A DNA stretch of 64,000 bases from JAVBQJ01 sp031549115 (GTDB taxonomy: Bacteria; Verrucomicrobiota; Lentisphaeria; Victivallales; Victivallaceae). This document shows positions 33,346 to 45,526 of the stretch, piece after piece. Numbering within the stretch: the first letter of the stretch is position 1; every line of letters begins with the position of its first letter. Location: the NCBI GenBank assembly GCA_031549115.1, contig JAVBQJ010000071.1, positions 7,451 to 71,450 of the forward strand. Reading direction: 5' to 3'. Made by a program: the position numbers and the translations under genes. The notes beneath the pieces are model-generated. The model was given only the letters and a program-made list of their open reading frames with translations. It searched no databases and was not told the origin of the DNA.

Positions 33346-33996
33346 ATGTATAGATTCCCGTCACATCAGGATTGGAATGAATTCCAATGGGAGGCGGAAA
33401 TCCGCAAGGATGAGTTGCGCATTTCGCGTTACTTCTCCGCTCTCGCTTCGTGCCTGGATTTGCCCGGCGAAGAAGATTCCATTTACAAGCGTCTGATGGC
33501 GCAGCCGGAGCTGGTGCCGACCGGTGTCGACGCCAAACTGGCGGACATGCGGGATATTTTCGAGGATTCCCAGGACGAAGACGACGAAGAGTGGGAAAAT
33601 ACCGGCGACTGGCGCCGCAAACCGGGCACCGAAGCCTGCCGCCGGGTGGAATACCTCGCGTCCGAATGGAATGCGCTGGTCGCCGGCGCGGTCACGGGGC
33701 CGCATCTGGCGGAAGCCGTCGGCATCACCTGTCTTTTTGGCCGGTTGCTGTCGCGGGTCTACAATCTGACCGAGGGAGATGCTTCGACTCCGGTGGCGCT
33801 GCGCGTCAGTTTGTTGAAGCGCGTCCTCGCCGACGTCAACGACTTGCTCGGCGCGCTGTCCGGCTGGAGCAAGCGCAAAAATATTCCGTCCGACCGGATC
33901 GCTTGGCTGCTCGATCAGCTGCAGCACTTCCGGGAAGCCGCGGTGGACTCGCTGTCGAGCTTCCGCGCCAATCCGGGCGAGTGGGCCGAAGAATAA
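33346..33996 (+). CDS. Hypothetical protein, helical, acidic middle
   Basis: 216 residues from the ATG at 33346 (RBS agaggtgg), eight bases after rsfS, so it belongs to the nadD-rsfS transcript. No signal peptide or membrane segment. Residues ~65-85 are very acidic (EDSQDEDDEEWENTGDW); the rest is predicted helical with Leu-rich heptad-like stretches (VSLLKRVLADVNDLLGALSGW). I do not recognise the family. The open frame upstream of 33346 lies inside rsfS and is not coding. Confidence 0.75.
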   Translation: MYRFPSHQDWNEFQWEAEIRKDELRISRYFSALASCLDLPGEEDSIYKRLMAQPELVPTGVDAKLADMRDIFEDSQDEDDEEWENTGDWRRKPGTEACRRVEYLASEWNALVAGAVTGPHLAEAVGITCLFGRLLSRVYNLTEGDASTPVALRVSLLKRVLADVNDLLGALSGWSKRKNIPSDRIAWLLDQLQHFREAAVDSLSSFRANPGEWAEE

Positions 33997-34011
33997 GCTA
34001 TTCGGTAATAG

Positions 34012-34245
34012 ATTCACCGCTGGGGCGGTGCCTCGTTCGCTCTCTGTGTAGATCGGATTGTCGCTCACGCTTCCACTCCGATCTACACCATCGCTACCTC
34101 GGGCGGATCCGGACCGCCTCCCGGCGGTCCTTACTTAGGATTTCGCCCCTTTCGAGGCGCTGCGCGCCTGGGGGCGACCAGCGCAATTCGCGCGCTGGAC
34201 CGCGCCTCCGTATGACGGAGTGCAGACCGCCGCTGCGCGGCTCTA
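34012..34245. repeat. Structured intergenic element, copy B (reverse orientation), in the 33997-34285 gap
   Basis: Reverse-complement orientation relative to copies A and C. Same invariant blocks, including CTCCG-tcata-CGGAG and CCGCCCGAGGTAGCGATGGT. Its own stems: CCAGCGC/GCGCTGG, GGACCGCC-ggga-GGCGGTCC, a 12-base stem GTGTAGATCGGA (34077-34088 complement) with its partner at 34046-34057, and CACCGC-ccca-GCGGTG. Read on the plus strand it ends with a GCCGC/GCGGC hairpin and a T-rich run (34246-34265). It sits between convergent genes (33346 gene and hrpA). Confidence 0.8.
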
Positions 34246-34285
34246 TTTGATTTTTTTTTATTTTTATGAAGAAATTGCGTTGACT

Positions 34286-37987
<3,702 letters not shown>

Positions 37988-38035
37988 AATGGTATATACT
38001 ATAGCAGAATTTTTGCCTTTTGCCCACATCGGAAC

Positions 38036-38064
38036 TTGTTAAATGGCGATATCGGGTGTATTTT
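38036..38064 (+). promoter_or_regulatory. Possible promoter of the PfkB-metG transcript
   Basis: TTGTTA (38036-38041), 17-base spacer, TATTTT (38059-38064), 49 bases before the kinase ATG. Confidence 0.45.
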
Positions 38065-38113
38065 CCAACCAAACAATTTTTTCAGCAAAACGAATTTCAG
38101 GGACCGGAAAAAT

Positions 38114-39010
38114 ATGAATAGACCTTTGATCGTGGGAATCGGTGAACTTCTGTGGGATATGCTGCCGGACGGGCCTATGCCCGGAGGCGCTCCTGCTAAC
38201 TTCGCCTATCACGCCGACCGGCAGGGCGCGGACGGCGTGGTGGTCAGCGCGGTCGGCGACGATTCCGACGGCAAAGCGATCCTGGAGGCCGTGCGCGGCT
38301 TCGGGATGGCGACCGATTTCATTCAGATCACCAATGAAGCCCCGACCGGGAAATGTCTTGTCACCCTGGTCGACGACCAGCCGGAATATGAGATTGTGCA
38401 GCCCTCGGCGTGGGATTTCATCCACTGGACGCCGGAACTGGAGCTGTTGTCGCAGCGGTCGAACGCGGTCTGTTTCGGGACGCTCGGCCAGCGCGGCACG
38501 GTTTCGGGCGAAACCATCCGCAAGTTCCTGGCGGCGCTGCCGCCGAAGTGCCCGCGGGTGCTCGATTTGAACCTGCGGCAGCAGTTTTACAGCAAGGAAT
38601 TGATTCATGAATCGCTGAAGCTGGCGAATATTCTCAAGCTCAACGAAGCCGAAATGACCGTTTGCCGCAAGCTGCTCGGATTGTCCGGCGCGGCGGCCGA
38701 GGGAGCCTACACGCTGATCGAGCGTTACCGCTTGAGCGCGGTGATTCTGACCAAGGGGGCGAAAGGCAGCAGTTATTACGACAAGGAAACCTGCTTCGAT
38801 CTGCCGAATCGCGACGGGACGGCGGACACGGTGGACACGGTCGGCTGCGGCGACGCGTTTACGGCGGCGTTTCTGACCGCGCGTATTCTCGGCTGCGATG
38901 CTTTCGACGCGGTGTCGCATGCGGCCGAGGTCGCCGGGTATGTCGCCTGCTGTCCGGGGGCGACGCCGGAAATTCCCGAAGAACTGCGGATCACGGAGGA
39001 TGCGGAATGA
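38114..39010 (+). CDS. PfkB-family carbohydrate kinase, fructokinase-like
   Basis: 298 residues from the ATG at 38114 (weak RBS ggaccgg). N-terminal IVGIGELLWDMLPDGPMPGGAPAN is the fructokinase form of PfkB signature 1 (GGAPANFA). The C-terminal DTVDTVGCGDAFTAAFL holds the catalytic Asp and anion-hole GxGD. It phosphorylates a sugar, most likely fructose to fructose-6-phosphate, in the cytoplasm. Overlaps metG by four bases, so a metabolic kinase and a tRNA synthetase are translationally coupled, which is unusual. The open frame upstream of 38114 is antisense to hrpA. Confidence 0.9.
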   Translation: MNRPLIVGIGELLWDMLPDGPMPGGAPANFAYHADRQGADGVVVSAVGDDSDGKAILEAVRGFGMATDFIQITNEAPTGKCLVTLVDDQPEYEIVQPSAWDFIHWTPELELLSQRSNAVCFGTLGQRGTVSGETIRKFLAALPPKCPRVLDLNLRQQFYSKELIHESLKLANILKLNEAEMTVCRKLLGLSGAAAEGAYTLIERYRLSAVILTKGAKGSSYYDKETCFDLPNRDGTADTVDTVGCGDAFTAAFLTARILGCDAFDAVSHAAEVAGYVACCPGATPEIPEELRITEDAE

Positions 39011-40962
39011 GCGAAGCGCCTTTTTATTTAACCACCCCGATTTATTATGTCAACGACAAGCCGCATATCGGTCACGCATATACCACGATTCTCGCGGATG
39101 TGCTGGCGCGTTATCACCGTTCGCTCGGCGAACCGACCTTCTTTCTGACCGGGACCGACGAACACGGGCAGAAGGTGCAAAAGGCGGCGACGGAGCGGGG
39201 CATCACGCCGCAGGAGCAGTGCGATACCACGGTGGTGCGCTTCCAGGAGCTGTGGGAGCGGCTGGAGATCACCAACGACCGCTTCATCCGTACCACGGAG
39301 CCGTCTCACAAAAAGGTGGTGCAGGAGGTCCTGCAGGATCTCTATGACCGCGACCTGATTTACAAGGCCGAATACATCGGTCACTACTGCATCGGCTGCG
39401 AACGCTTTTTCACCGCCAAGGATCTGGTCGACGGCAAGTGCCCCGAATGCAACCGTGATGTCGCCGAGATTCTGGAGTCGAATTACTTTTTTCGGATGAG
39501 CCGGTACCAGGATTGGCTGATCGACTACATTCAGACGCATCCGGAATTCATCCAGCCCGCGTTCCGCGCCAACGAAACGCTCGGATTTTTGCGGCAGCCG
39601 CTGGGGGATCTGTGCATCAGCCGGCCGAAATCGCGGCTGAGCTGGGGGATCGAACTGCCGTTCGCCACCGATTATGTCTGTTACGTGTGGTTCGACGCGC
39701 TGATCAACTATATCTCCGGGATCGGTTACCGGCAGGACGACGAACTCTTCCGCAAGTGGTGGCCGGCGAATTATCATCTGATCGGCAAGGATATTCTGAC
39801 CACGCACACGGTGTACTGGCCGACGATGCTTCAGGCGATGAATCTGCCGCTGCCCAAAACGATTTTTGCGCACGGCTGGTGGTTGACCGGCCGGGACAAG
39901 ATGTCCAAGTCGCTCGGCAACGTGATCAATCCGATGGATATGATCGCGAAGTGCGGCGTCGACGCTTTCCGCTATTACCTGATGGCGGAGATGTCGCCGG
40001 GGAGCGATGCCAGTTTCACCGAAGCGGGATTTGTCAGCCGCTACAATTGCGATCTGGCCAACGACCTCGGCAACCTGACCAGCCGGGTGGTGAAAATGGT
40101 GCTGCGCAACGCCGGCGGCGTGATTCCGCGGCCGGGCGAGTTGAATGACGACGACCGGGAATTGCTGGACGCGGTCCGGGCCGCGACGCGGGAGATGCCC
40201 GAGGCGATTCATGCGATGAAGATCGACCAGGGCCTCGACAGCGCGCTGAACGCGGTGCGGGCGGGCAACCGTTATCTCGAGAAGACCGCGCCGTGGACCC
40301 TGGCGAAGCAGGGCAATACCGAGCGGCTGCATACGGTGCTGTATTGCACGGCGGAAACGCTGCGCCGGATTTCGGTGCTGTTGCAGCCGGTGATGCCGCG
40401 CAAGATGGCGGAGCTGCGCCGGATCCTCGGTTTGCCGGAGGCGGAATGCGAAACCAGCCGGATCGCCGATCTGGCCGATGAAAGCAACGTGCTGAGCGGT
40501 CTGGCCATGCAGGATTCCGAGGGGCTGTTCCCGCGGGTGCTGATCGAAGTGGAAGATACTCCGGCGGCGGCCGAAGCGCCGAAACCGGCGGCAAAGACGC
40601 CGGCTTCGCAGAAGAGCGAAGCGGCCCCCGAAGGGGTGCAGCTGATCAACTTCGCCGATTTCAGCCGGGTTCAGTTGAAGACCGCGAAGGTGCTGGAGGC
40701 CGAAAAGGTCGAGGGCGCCGACAAGCTGCTGAAGTTGCAGATCGACGTCGGCGGCGAGCGGCGCCAGCTGGTGGCCGGGGTGGCATTGTACTATACGCCG
40801 GAGCAGATGGTGGGAAAGACGATCGTGATCGTCAGCAACCTCGAGCCGGCGAAAATCCGTAAAATCGAATCGCAGGGCATGCTGCTGGCCGCCAAGGTCG
40901 GCAATGAACTGCGCCTGATCACGACCGACGGCGAAATCGCCTCTGGGGCCGGGGTCGGCTGA
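39007..40962 (+). CDS. metG: Methionyl-tRNA synthetase with C-terminal tRNA-binding domain
   Basis: 651 residues from the ATG at 39007 in ATGA overlap with the kinase. Class I signatures: HIGH in YYVNDKPHIGHAYTT, KMSKS in GRDKMSKSLGN. The knuckle keeps one zinc pair, CIGCERFF...CPEC. The anticodon-binding helical domain follows, then an Ala/Pro/Lys linker (~520-545) and an EMAPII/Arc1p-like OB fold (~548-651; FADFSRVQLKTAKVLEAEKV). It charges initiator and elongator tRNA-Met. The linker and OB fold are usual for the dimeric MetRS form. Confidence 0.96.
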   Translation: MSEAPFYLTTPIYYVNDKPHIGHAYTTILADVLARYHRSLGEPTFFLTGTDEHGQKVQKAATERGITPQEQCDTTVVRFQELWERLEITNDRFIRTTEPSHKKVVQEVLQDLYDRDLIYKAEYIGHYCIGCERFFTAKDLVDGKCPECNRDVAEILESNYFFRMSRYQDWLIDYIQTHPEFIQPAFRANETLGFLRQPLGDLCISRPKSRLSWGIELPFATDYVCYVWFDALINYISGIGYRQDDELFRKWWPANYHLIGKDILTTHTVYWPTMLQAMNLPLPKTIFAHGWWLTGRDKMSKSLGNVINPMDMIAKCGVDAFRYYLMAEMSPGSDASFTEAGFVSRYNCDLANDLGNLTSRVVKMVLRNAGGVIPRPGELNDDDRELLDAVRAATREMPEAIHAMKIDQGLDSALNAVRAGNRYLEKTAPWTLAKQGNTERLHTVLYCTAETLRRISVLLQPVMPRKMAELRRILGLPEAECETSRIADLADESNVLSGLAMQDSEGLFPRVLIEVEDTPAAAEAPKPAAKTPASQKSEAAPEGVQLINFADFSRVQLKTAKVLEAEKVEGADKLLKLQIDVGGERRQLVAGVALYYTPEQMVGKTIVIVSNLEPAKIRKIESQGMLLAAKVGNELRLITTDGEIASGAGVG

Positions 40963-40976
40963 CACGGAGTGGTTCG

Positions 40977-42194
40977 GTGAACAGCTGGCGGCGGAATCTG
41001 TTCTGGGTCTGGGCGTCGCTGTTTCTGGCCATGGCCGGATTCGGCTTCGCTTATCCGGTACTGCCGTTCTTCCTGGTGGACGGCTATGGCGTGACCGATC
41101 CGGGGACGCGGGATTTTTTCGTCGCGATGTTCGCCTTTGCCGGTAACTTCGGCTTCCTGTTGTTTTCGCCGTTGTGGGGGCGCCTGGCCGACCATTATGG
41201 GCGAAAGATGATGATGACCCGCGCCAATGCCTGCTCGGCGGTGCTGCTGCCGCTGATTGCGGTCATGCCGGGGCCGTGGTGGCTGGTGAGTTTGCGTTTC
41301 TGCATCGGTGCCTTTGCCGGGGTGGCGTCGGCGGCGCTGACGCTGGTGGCGTGTTCGACGCCGGAAAAGCATCGCGGCATGGCGATGGGGGCGATCAGCT
41401 CGGCGATCTTCTCCGGCAATCTGGCCGGGACGGTGGCGGGCGGCTTCTGCGCCAGCGCGTTTGGCTATAGCGCCACATTCGGCTGCTGCGGCGCCATCAT
41501 GCTGGTGGCGGCTTTTATCTCTCTGACGCTGGTCGAAGAGCGCAATCGTCCGGTACGGCCGGCGGCGCCGGTCCAACTGCTGCCGCGGTGGCACATTCCG
41601 CGCCTGGGCAAAATCTGGTATTTGATGCTGTTGATGCTGGCGATGGGGTACGTGCAGCAGGTGGACGGGCCGTTCCTGCCGATCCTGGTGGATCTGGTGC
41701 TGCAGTCGGATTCGTCCGAGGCGTTGCGCTGGAGCGGGATACTCGGCGGCGCCTGTGCGGCGGCGGGGATTGCGGGGGGCTTCCTGATCGGGATGTGCGC
41801 CGATCGCTTCGCGGGGGACAAGGTGGGATTGGTGATCTGCATCGCGGGGGCGGTGTTCATGCTGCCGCAGGCGTTCTGCGGGTCATTGGGGTGGCTTTTC
41901 GGGGAACGGATGCTGATGACCTTTTTCGTCAGCGGCTTGAGTCCGATCACGCAGAGCTGGCTGTCGTTGACGACGCGGGCGGAGGATCGCGGTTCCTACT
42001 TCGGTTATGCGACCAGCTTCCGGGCGTTGGGGTGGCTGGCGGGGGGTGTCGGCGGGATGGCGGTGACGTATTGGTGCGGGACGCGGGCGGTGTTCGCGTC
42101 GGCGGCACTGAGCCTGCTGCTGATGGCCGCATTGCTCCACTGGGTGCAGAAAAAACTGCCATTCCCACTATTGCGCAAAAAAATAAAAAATTGA
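40977..42194 (+). CDS. MFS transporter
   Basis: 405 residues from a GTG at 40977 (RBS cggag). About 11-12 hydrophobic segments. Major-facilitator loop 2-3 motif GRLADHYGRKMMM is present. It looks like the drug/proton or sugar exporter branch (MFS_1); the substrate cannot be set. Starts 14 bases after metG. No terminator with T-tract after it; the A-rich stretch and element C follow. Confidence 0.85.
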   Translation: MNSWRRNLFWVWASLFLAMAGFGFAYPVLPFFLVDGYGVTDPGTRDFFVAMFAFAGNFGFLLFSPLWGRLADHYGRKMMMTRANACSAVLLPLIAVMPGPWWLVSLRFCIGAFAGVASAALTLVACSTPEKHRGMAMGAISSAIFSGNLAGTVAGGFCASAFGYSATFGCCGAIMLVAAFISLTLVEERNRPVRPAAPVQLLPRWHIPRLGKIWYLMLLMLAMGYVQQVDGPFLPILVDLVLQSDSSEALRWSGILGGACAAAGIAGGFLIGMCADRFAGDKVGLVICIAGAVFMLPQAFCGSLGWLFGERMLMTFFVSGLSPITQSWLSLTTRAEDRGSYFGYATSFRALGWLAGGVGGMAVTYWCGTRAVFASAALSLLLMAALLHWVQKKLPFPLLRKKIKN

Positions 42195-42220
42195 AAATAA
42201 AAAGAAGAAAATAAAAAAAA

Positions 42221-42440
42221 TAGAGCCGCGAAGCGGCGGTTTTGCACTCCGTCATACGGAGGCGCGGTCCAGCGGCGAATACGCTGGTCGATCCCAGAAG
42301 GGATCGAAATCCAGGGAAGGATCGCCGGGAGGCGATCCGGAGCCACCCGAGGAAGCGATGGTATAGATTTGACCGGACGCGTGAGCAACGGTCAAATCTA
42401 TACACGGAGCGTACGAGGCGCCGCACCGGCGGCGAATAAT
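42221..42440. repeat. Structured intergenic element, copy C, in the 42195-42443 gap
   Basis: Same scaffold as copies A and B. Stems: GCCGC-gaa-GCGGC, CTCCG-tcata-CGGAG, CCAGC/GCTGG, TCGATCCC-agaa-GGGATCGA (42288-42307), GGATCGCC-ggga-GGCGATCC (42319-42338), and a 15-base stem GTATAGATTTGACCG (42361-42375) / CGGTCAAATCTATAC (42389-42403). Invariant block CCACCCGAGGAAGCGATGGT lies between. It ends four bases from the stop of the convergent DUF4838 gene. Preceded by a poly-A tract, which is a U-tract if the minus strand is read. Confidence 0.8.
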
Positions 42441-42443
42441 CCC

Positions 42444-44717
42444 CTATCGCTTCTTCAACACGATCCGCTCGATCCAGACGGCATTCCCGTCATCCGGCTT
42501 GCCGAACGGGTACGCCGGACCGGTGAATTTGACGCTGACCCACAATTCGCAGACATCGTCGCCAACGGCGTCGGCGACGACGGCATTGAGCGGAAATTGC
42601 ACCGTCCAATCACGGGTGAAGTAGACATAGGCGCTCGGCTGCGGCCGGATGTCGGCGACCTTGTACCAGTGATAACCGGGCCCCGGAACTTCGGCGGCGG
42701 CGATGGAGCGGCCGCCGGAGGTTTGCTCGGTCAGCGGCACATACATCGCACCGGCAAGCGGCAGTTCGTTGTCGCGCGGAACCTTGACCGCGCAACCGGC
42801 TTCGGCGTCGGCGTCACTGACGACACGGAGGCCGCCGTACAATTGCGATTGGTCGGCAGGCAGGTCGATATAATCCTGCCCGGCGAACTTCGAAGGCGCC
42901 CGGAAGGGGGTATATTCCATTCCGGAAACCAATTCATATTCGACATTGGCCTGCTGCTGGTAGTGCGCCTGTTTGGCCGGGTCGACGATGGTGCGGATGG
43001 CCTGCGTCCAGGTGTCATGCGCCCGTTTGGCGATGATGTCGCGCTGCAGCGGGCAACTTTCCGGCGTCCCGCCCGTCAGTTCGACGTATCCGGCGATCAA
43101 CCGGCGCAGGTTCAGCGAACAGATGCGGTCGAGATTCAGCCGAGCGCGGCGAACGCGCTCGAACAGCACCGGGTCACCGGCGACCGCGGCCTCGGCGTCG
43201 TCGAAGAGCTGCTGCGACCGGAGCGCGACCGGATAATCGACATGGGTGAACGCCGACGGACCGGCGAACCAGCCGATGTTGCTCCCGTGACGATTGACCG
43301 ACTCCCGGAGCAGTTGCCGATACGCGTCGATCATCGGCGCCGCGGCGCCGTAATACCCTTGCAGAAACGTCCGGTAAAGCGCGTCGAAGTCGGCGTCGGG
43401 GTTTTCCATCAATTTGGCTTCGAGCCACACATTCAACGCGTGCATGTCGGCGCACTCCGGGGATTCATGCTCGAAGAAAAGATACTGAACTTGGTTGTCC
43501 TGGTAGGTACGGATATTTTCCGCCAGCGTGAATTCGTGCGGGAAGGGGCCGGTCGGAAGCATGTAAGTGATCGAATAATCCCAGATTCCGAGCTGCGCGG
43601 CGTGCTCGGACCAGCCGCACAAAAGCTCGAGAAACGCACGATTTTCCGGGGCGGAAAACGACTGCGCCTGGTTGGTCGCGGTGTCGCACAGCCGAATGAT
43701 GACATTGTCGGCGGCCCGGAGGGAAGCGGGGACTTTTTCGGTGTGATAATATGCGAGTGTGCTCAACATCAATTCCGGGCGGAATGCTTTCAAGCGCGCC
43801 GCCATATCGTTGACGCATTCGAGCAATGGGCCCGCTTCGGAATCCTCGCGCAGCACGATGGCCTGGCAGTCGGCACACTGGCACGGATTGCGGGCATCGT
43901 TGGCGGAGAGGTCGTAAATCAACGGCGGCGGGGTGCCGCCGGCCTCTGCCTGCGCTTCATCGGCGCGGATGAACTCCTGCAGACGGCGGAACATTTCGTC
44001 GCGCATCGCCGGATTGACAAGACACAACTGCGAGGTCGGTCCCGGCGTGCGCACGCCATTGCGCAACGCATAATATTCCGGGTGTTCGGCGAAATATTTC
44101 TCCTGCGGGAAATACGGATCGAACGTATGCACGAAGTACGGTGCGCCGTAGGTGACGCTGCCGCCGAACTCCGCACCGATGGCCTGGTCGCCGTCGCGGT
44201 TGAGACGGTTCCGGGCGGCGAAACGGCCACCGTCCGGGATCATATTGTTCCAGCTGCGATAGATGTCGCGCTGCCGGAAGTACGGCTGCCCGGCGAGCTC
44301 CAGCCCGGGCAGGGTGAAACCGGCCGGATGCGCCGGTACGCTCTCCTCCTGCTGCGTCCACCAATGTATGCCGAGCACATCCTCAAGGAAGTGATAAACC
44401 GCATACAGACTGCCGCGGGAGCCGCCGCCGACGAGCAGGATATTACTCCCGGAACTGCGGACGATCCAGCTTTCTTCGGGCATCCCGGCCACATCGATTC
44501 CGGCATTGCGCGCGGCATCGCCGTTGCCAATGAAGAAAACAGCCTCTTCTCCGGTGGCGGTTTTCAGCGTATCGCCGACCGACGCTTTCAGATAATGCTC
44601 CAGCTCCCGGGCTGCGGTCTGCTCGACCGCGGTCGGTTGTTCCGGAAGCACAATCTCCCACGCCATCGCAGCGCTGCCGAGCAGCATGAGGCCCAATATT
44701 CCAGATACGATCCGCAT
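42444..44717 (-). CDS. Secreted DUF4838 / alpha-glucuronidase-like enzyme
   Basis: 757 residues. Signal peptide MRIVSGILGLMLLGSAAMA. Residues ~20-130 resemble the GH67 N-terminal domain (EQTAARELEHYLKASVG, LYAVYHFLEDVLGIHWW). The central DUF4838 region (~140-470) has YDLSANDARNPCQCADCQAIV with clustered Cys and STLAYYHTEKVP. The C-terminal ~150 residues look like a beta-sandwich (binding module, YIDLPADQSQLYGG). A hydrolase of uronic-acid or related side chains is inferred from the GH67-like fold. Starts 10 bases after the pseudopilin stop; last gene of the LacI operon. Confidence 0.82.
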   Translation of the reverse strand: MRIVSGILGLMLLGSAAMAWEIVLPEQPTAVEQTAARELEHYLKASVGDTLKTATGEEAVFFIGNGDAARNAGIDVAGMPEESWIVRSSGSNILLVGGGSRGSLYAVYHFLEDVLGIHWWTQQEESVPAHPAGFTLPGLELAGQPYFRQRDIYRSWNNMIPDGGRFAARNRLNRDGDQAIGAEFGGSVTYGAPYFVHTFDPYFPQEKYFAEHPEYYALRNGVRTPGPTSQLCLVNPAMRDEMFRRLQEFIRADEAQAEAGGTPPPLIYDLSANDARNPCQCADCQAIVLREDSEAGPLLECVNDMAARLKAFRPELMLSTLAYYHTEKVPASLRAADNVIIRLCDTATNQAQSFSAPENRAFLELLCGWSEHAAQLGIWDYSITYMLPTGPFPHEFTLAENIRTYQDNQVQYLFFEHESPECADMHALNVWLEAKLMENPDADFDALYRTFLQGYYGAAAPMIDAYRQLLRESVNRHGSNIGWFAGPSAFTHVDYPVALRSQQLFDDAEAAVAGDPVLFERVRRARLNLDRICSLNLRRLIAGYVELTGGTPESCPLQRDIIAKRAHDTWTQAIRTIVDPAKQAHYQQQANVEYELVSGMEYTPFRAPSKFAGQDYIDLPADQSQLYGGLRVVSDADAEAGCAVKVPRDNELPLAGAMYVPLTEQTSGGRSIAAAEVPGPGYHWYKVADIRPQPSAYVYFTRDWTVQFPLNAVVADAVGDDVCELWVSVKFTGPAYPFGKPDDGNAVWIERIVLKKR

Positions 44718-44727
44718 TTTTGTCCCT

Positions 44728-45483
44728 TCAGTTGGTGAAGCTCTGCGGCAACCGGTTCATGCCCTGATCGAAGTAGACCGCGGCCGTGATCCAGTTCCAG
44801 TCCGCATCCGGACGCCATTTGCCACTCTTGGGCAGCGTTTTCAACTCTTCGCCGGAGATGACGCCGACGTGGCCGTCAATAAACGCGATGTTGATTTTGT
44901 TGTTGTGTGCCGCATAAAAGCTCGGGTGGGTCCACCAGTAAATAATACCGCTGCCGCGGAAACCTCCGCCCATCGGTTGCAGCGCATCGGTTACCATCCA
45001 ATAGCCGGAAGGGTTTTCCGGGGCAGATGCGGCGATACTATGCATCTGGACGTTTCCTCCGGGACTTCCCTGGGTGAAGTTTTTATCAAGGGCATTGGTC
45101 GCATACTGGTCATAATATTTGTCCGGTTTGGCAGGGACGCTGACCTGGTTGGGGCAACGGACCAACGTACTGTCCATGTCTGCCGGCAGGTAATTCAATG
45201 TCAGACTGCCGGCGACCCAGGTGTTGATCTTGTTTTCCCACATGTCGTTGCCGTAAATCTGCATCCAGTAGTATTCGGGACCACCGATGTAGGTCAGAAT
45301 CTGATCATTGTTGTCGACGCTGTACAACATGAATCCCTGCATGATCTGCTTCTGGTTGTTGACGCATTTGATCGCCTGCGCCGCCGCCCGCGCTTTGGAC
45401 AGCGCCGGCAGCAGCATGCTGGCTAGGATTGCAATAATTGCAATCACGACGAGCAGTTCGATAAGTGTGAAAGTTTTTTTCAT
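44728..45483 (-). CDS. Type II-like pseudopilin, H-X9-DG family, cassette 4
   Basis: 251 residues. The shortest leader of the four (MKKT) before FTLIELLVVIAIIAILA, then ASMLLPALSKARAAAQAIKC. The residue before Phe is Thr. C-terminal HNNKINIAFIDGHVGV is an exact H-X9-DG motif. Strong RBS aaaggagcgg. The middle is unlike the other three copies. It lies between a phosphoesterase and the DUF4838 enzyme in one minus-strand transcript. Confidence 0.92.
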   Translation of the reverse strand: MKKTFTLIELLVVIAIIAILASMLLPALSKARAAAQAIKCVNNQKQIMQGFMLYSVDNNDQILTYIGGPEYYWMQIYGNDMWENKINTWVAGSLTLNYLPADMDSTLVRCPNQVSVPAKPDKYYDQYATNALDKNFTQGSPGGNVQMHSIAASAPENPSGYWMVTDALQPMGGGFRGSGIIYWWTHPSFYAAHNNKINIAFIDGHVGVISGEELKTLPKSGKWRPDADWNWITAAVYFDQGMNRLPQSFTN

Positions 45484-45526
45484 GATTCCGCTCCTTTTAG
45501 TTACGGTTGTTATGATGACTTGTGTA

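Noticed and set aside
34246..34265. T-run as a plain terminator of the 33346 gene
   Set aside because: It does follow a GCCGC/GCGGC hairpin, but that hairpin is an integral part of element B and appears in the two other copies, so it is described there.
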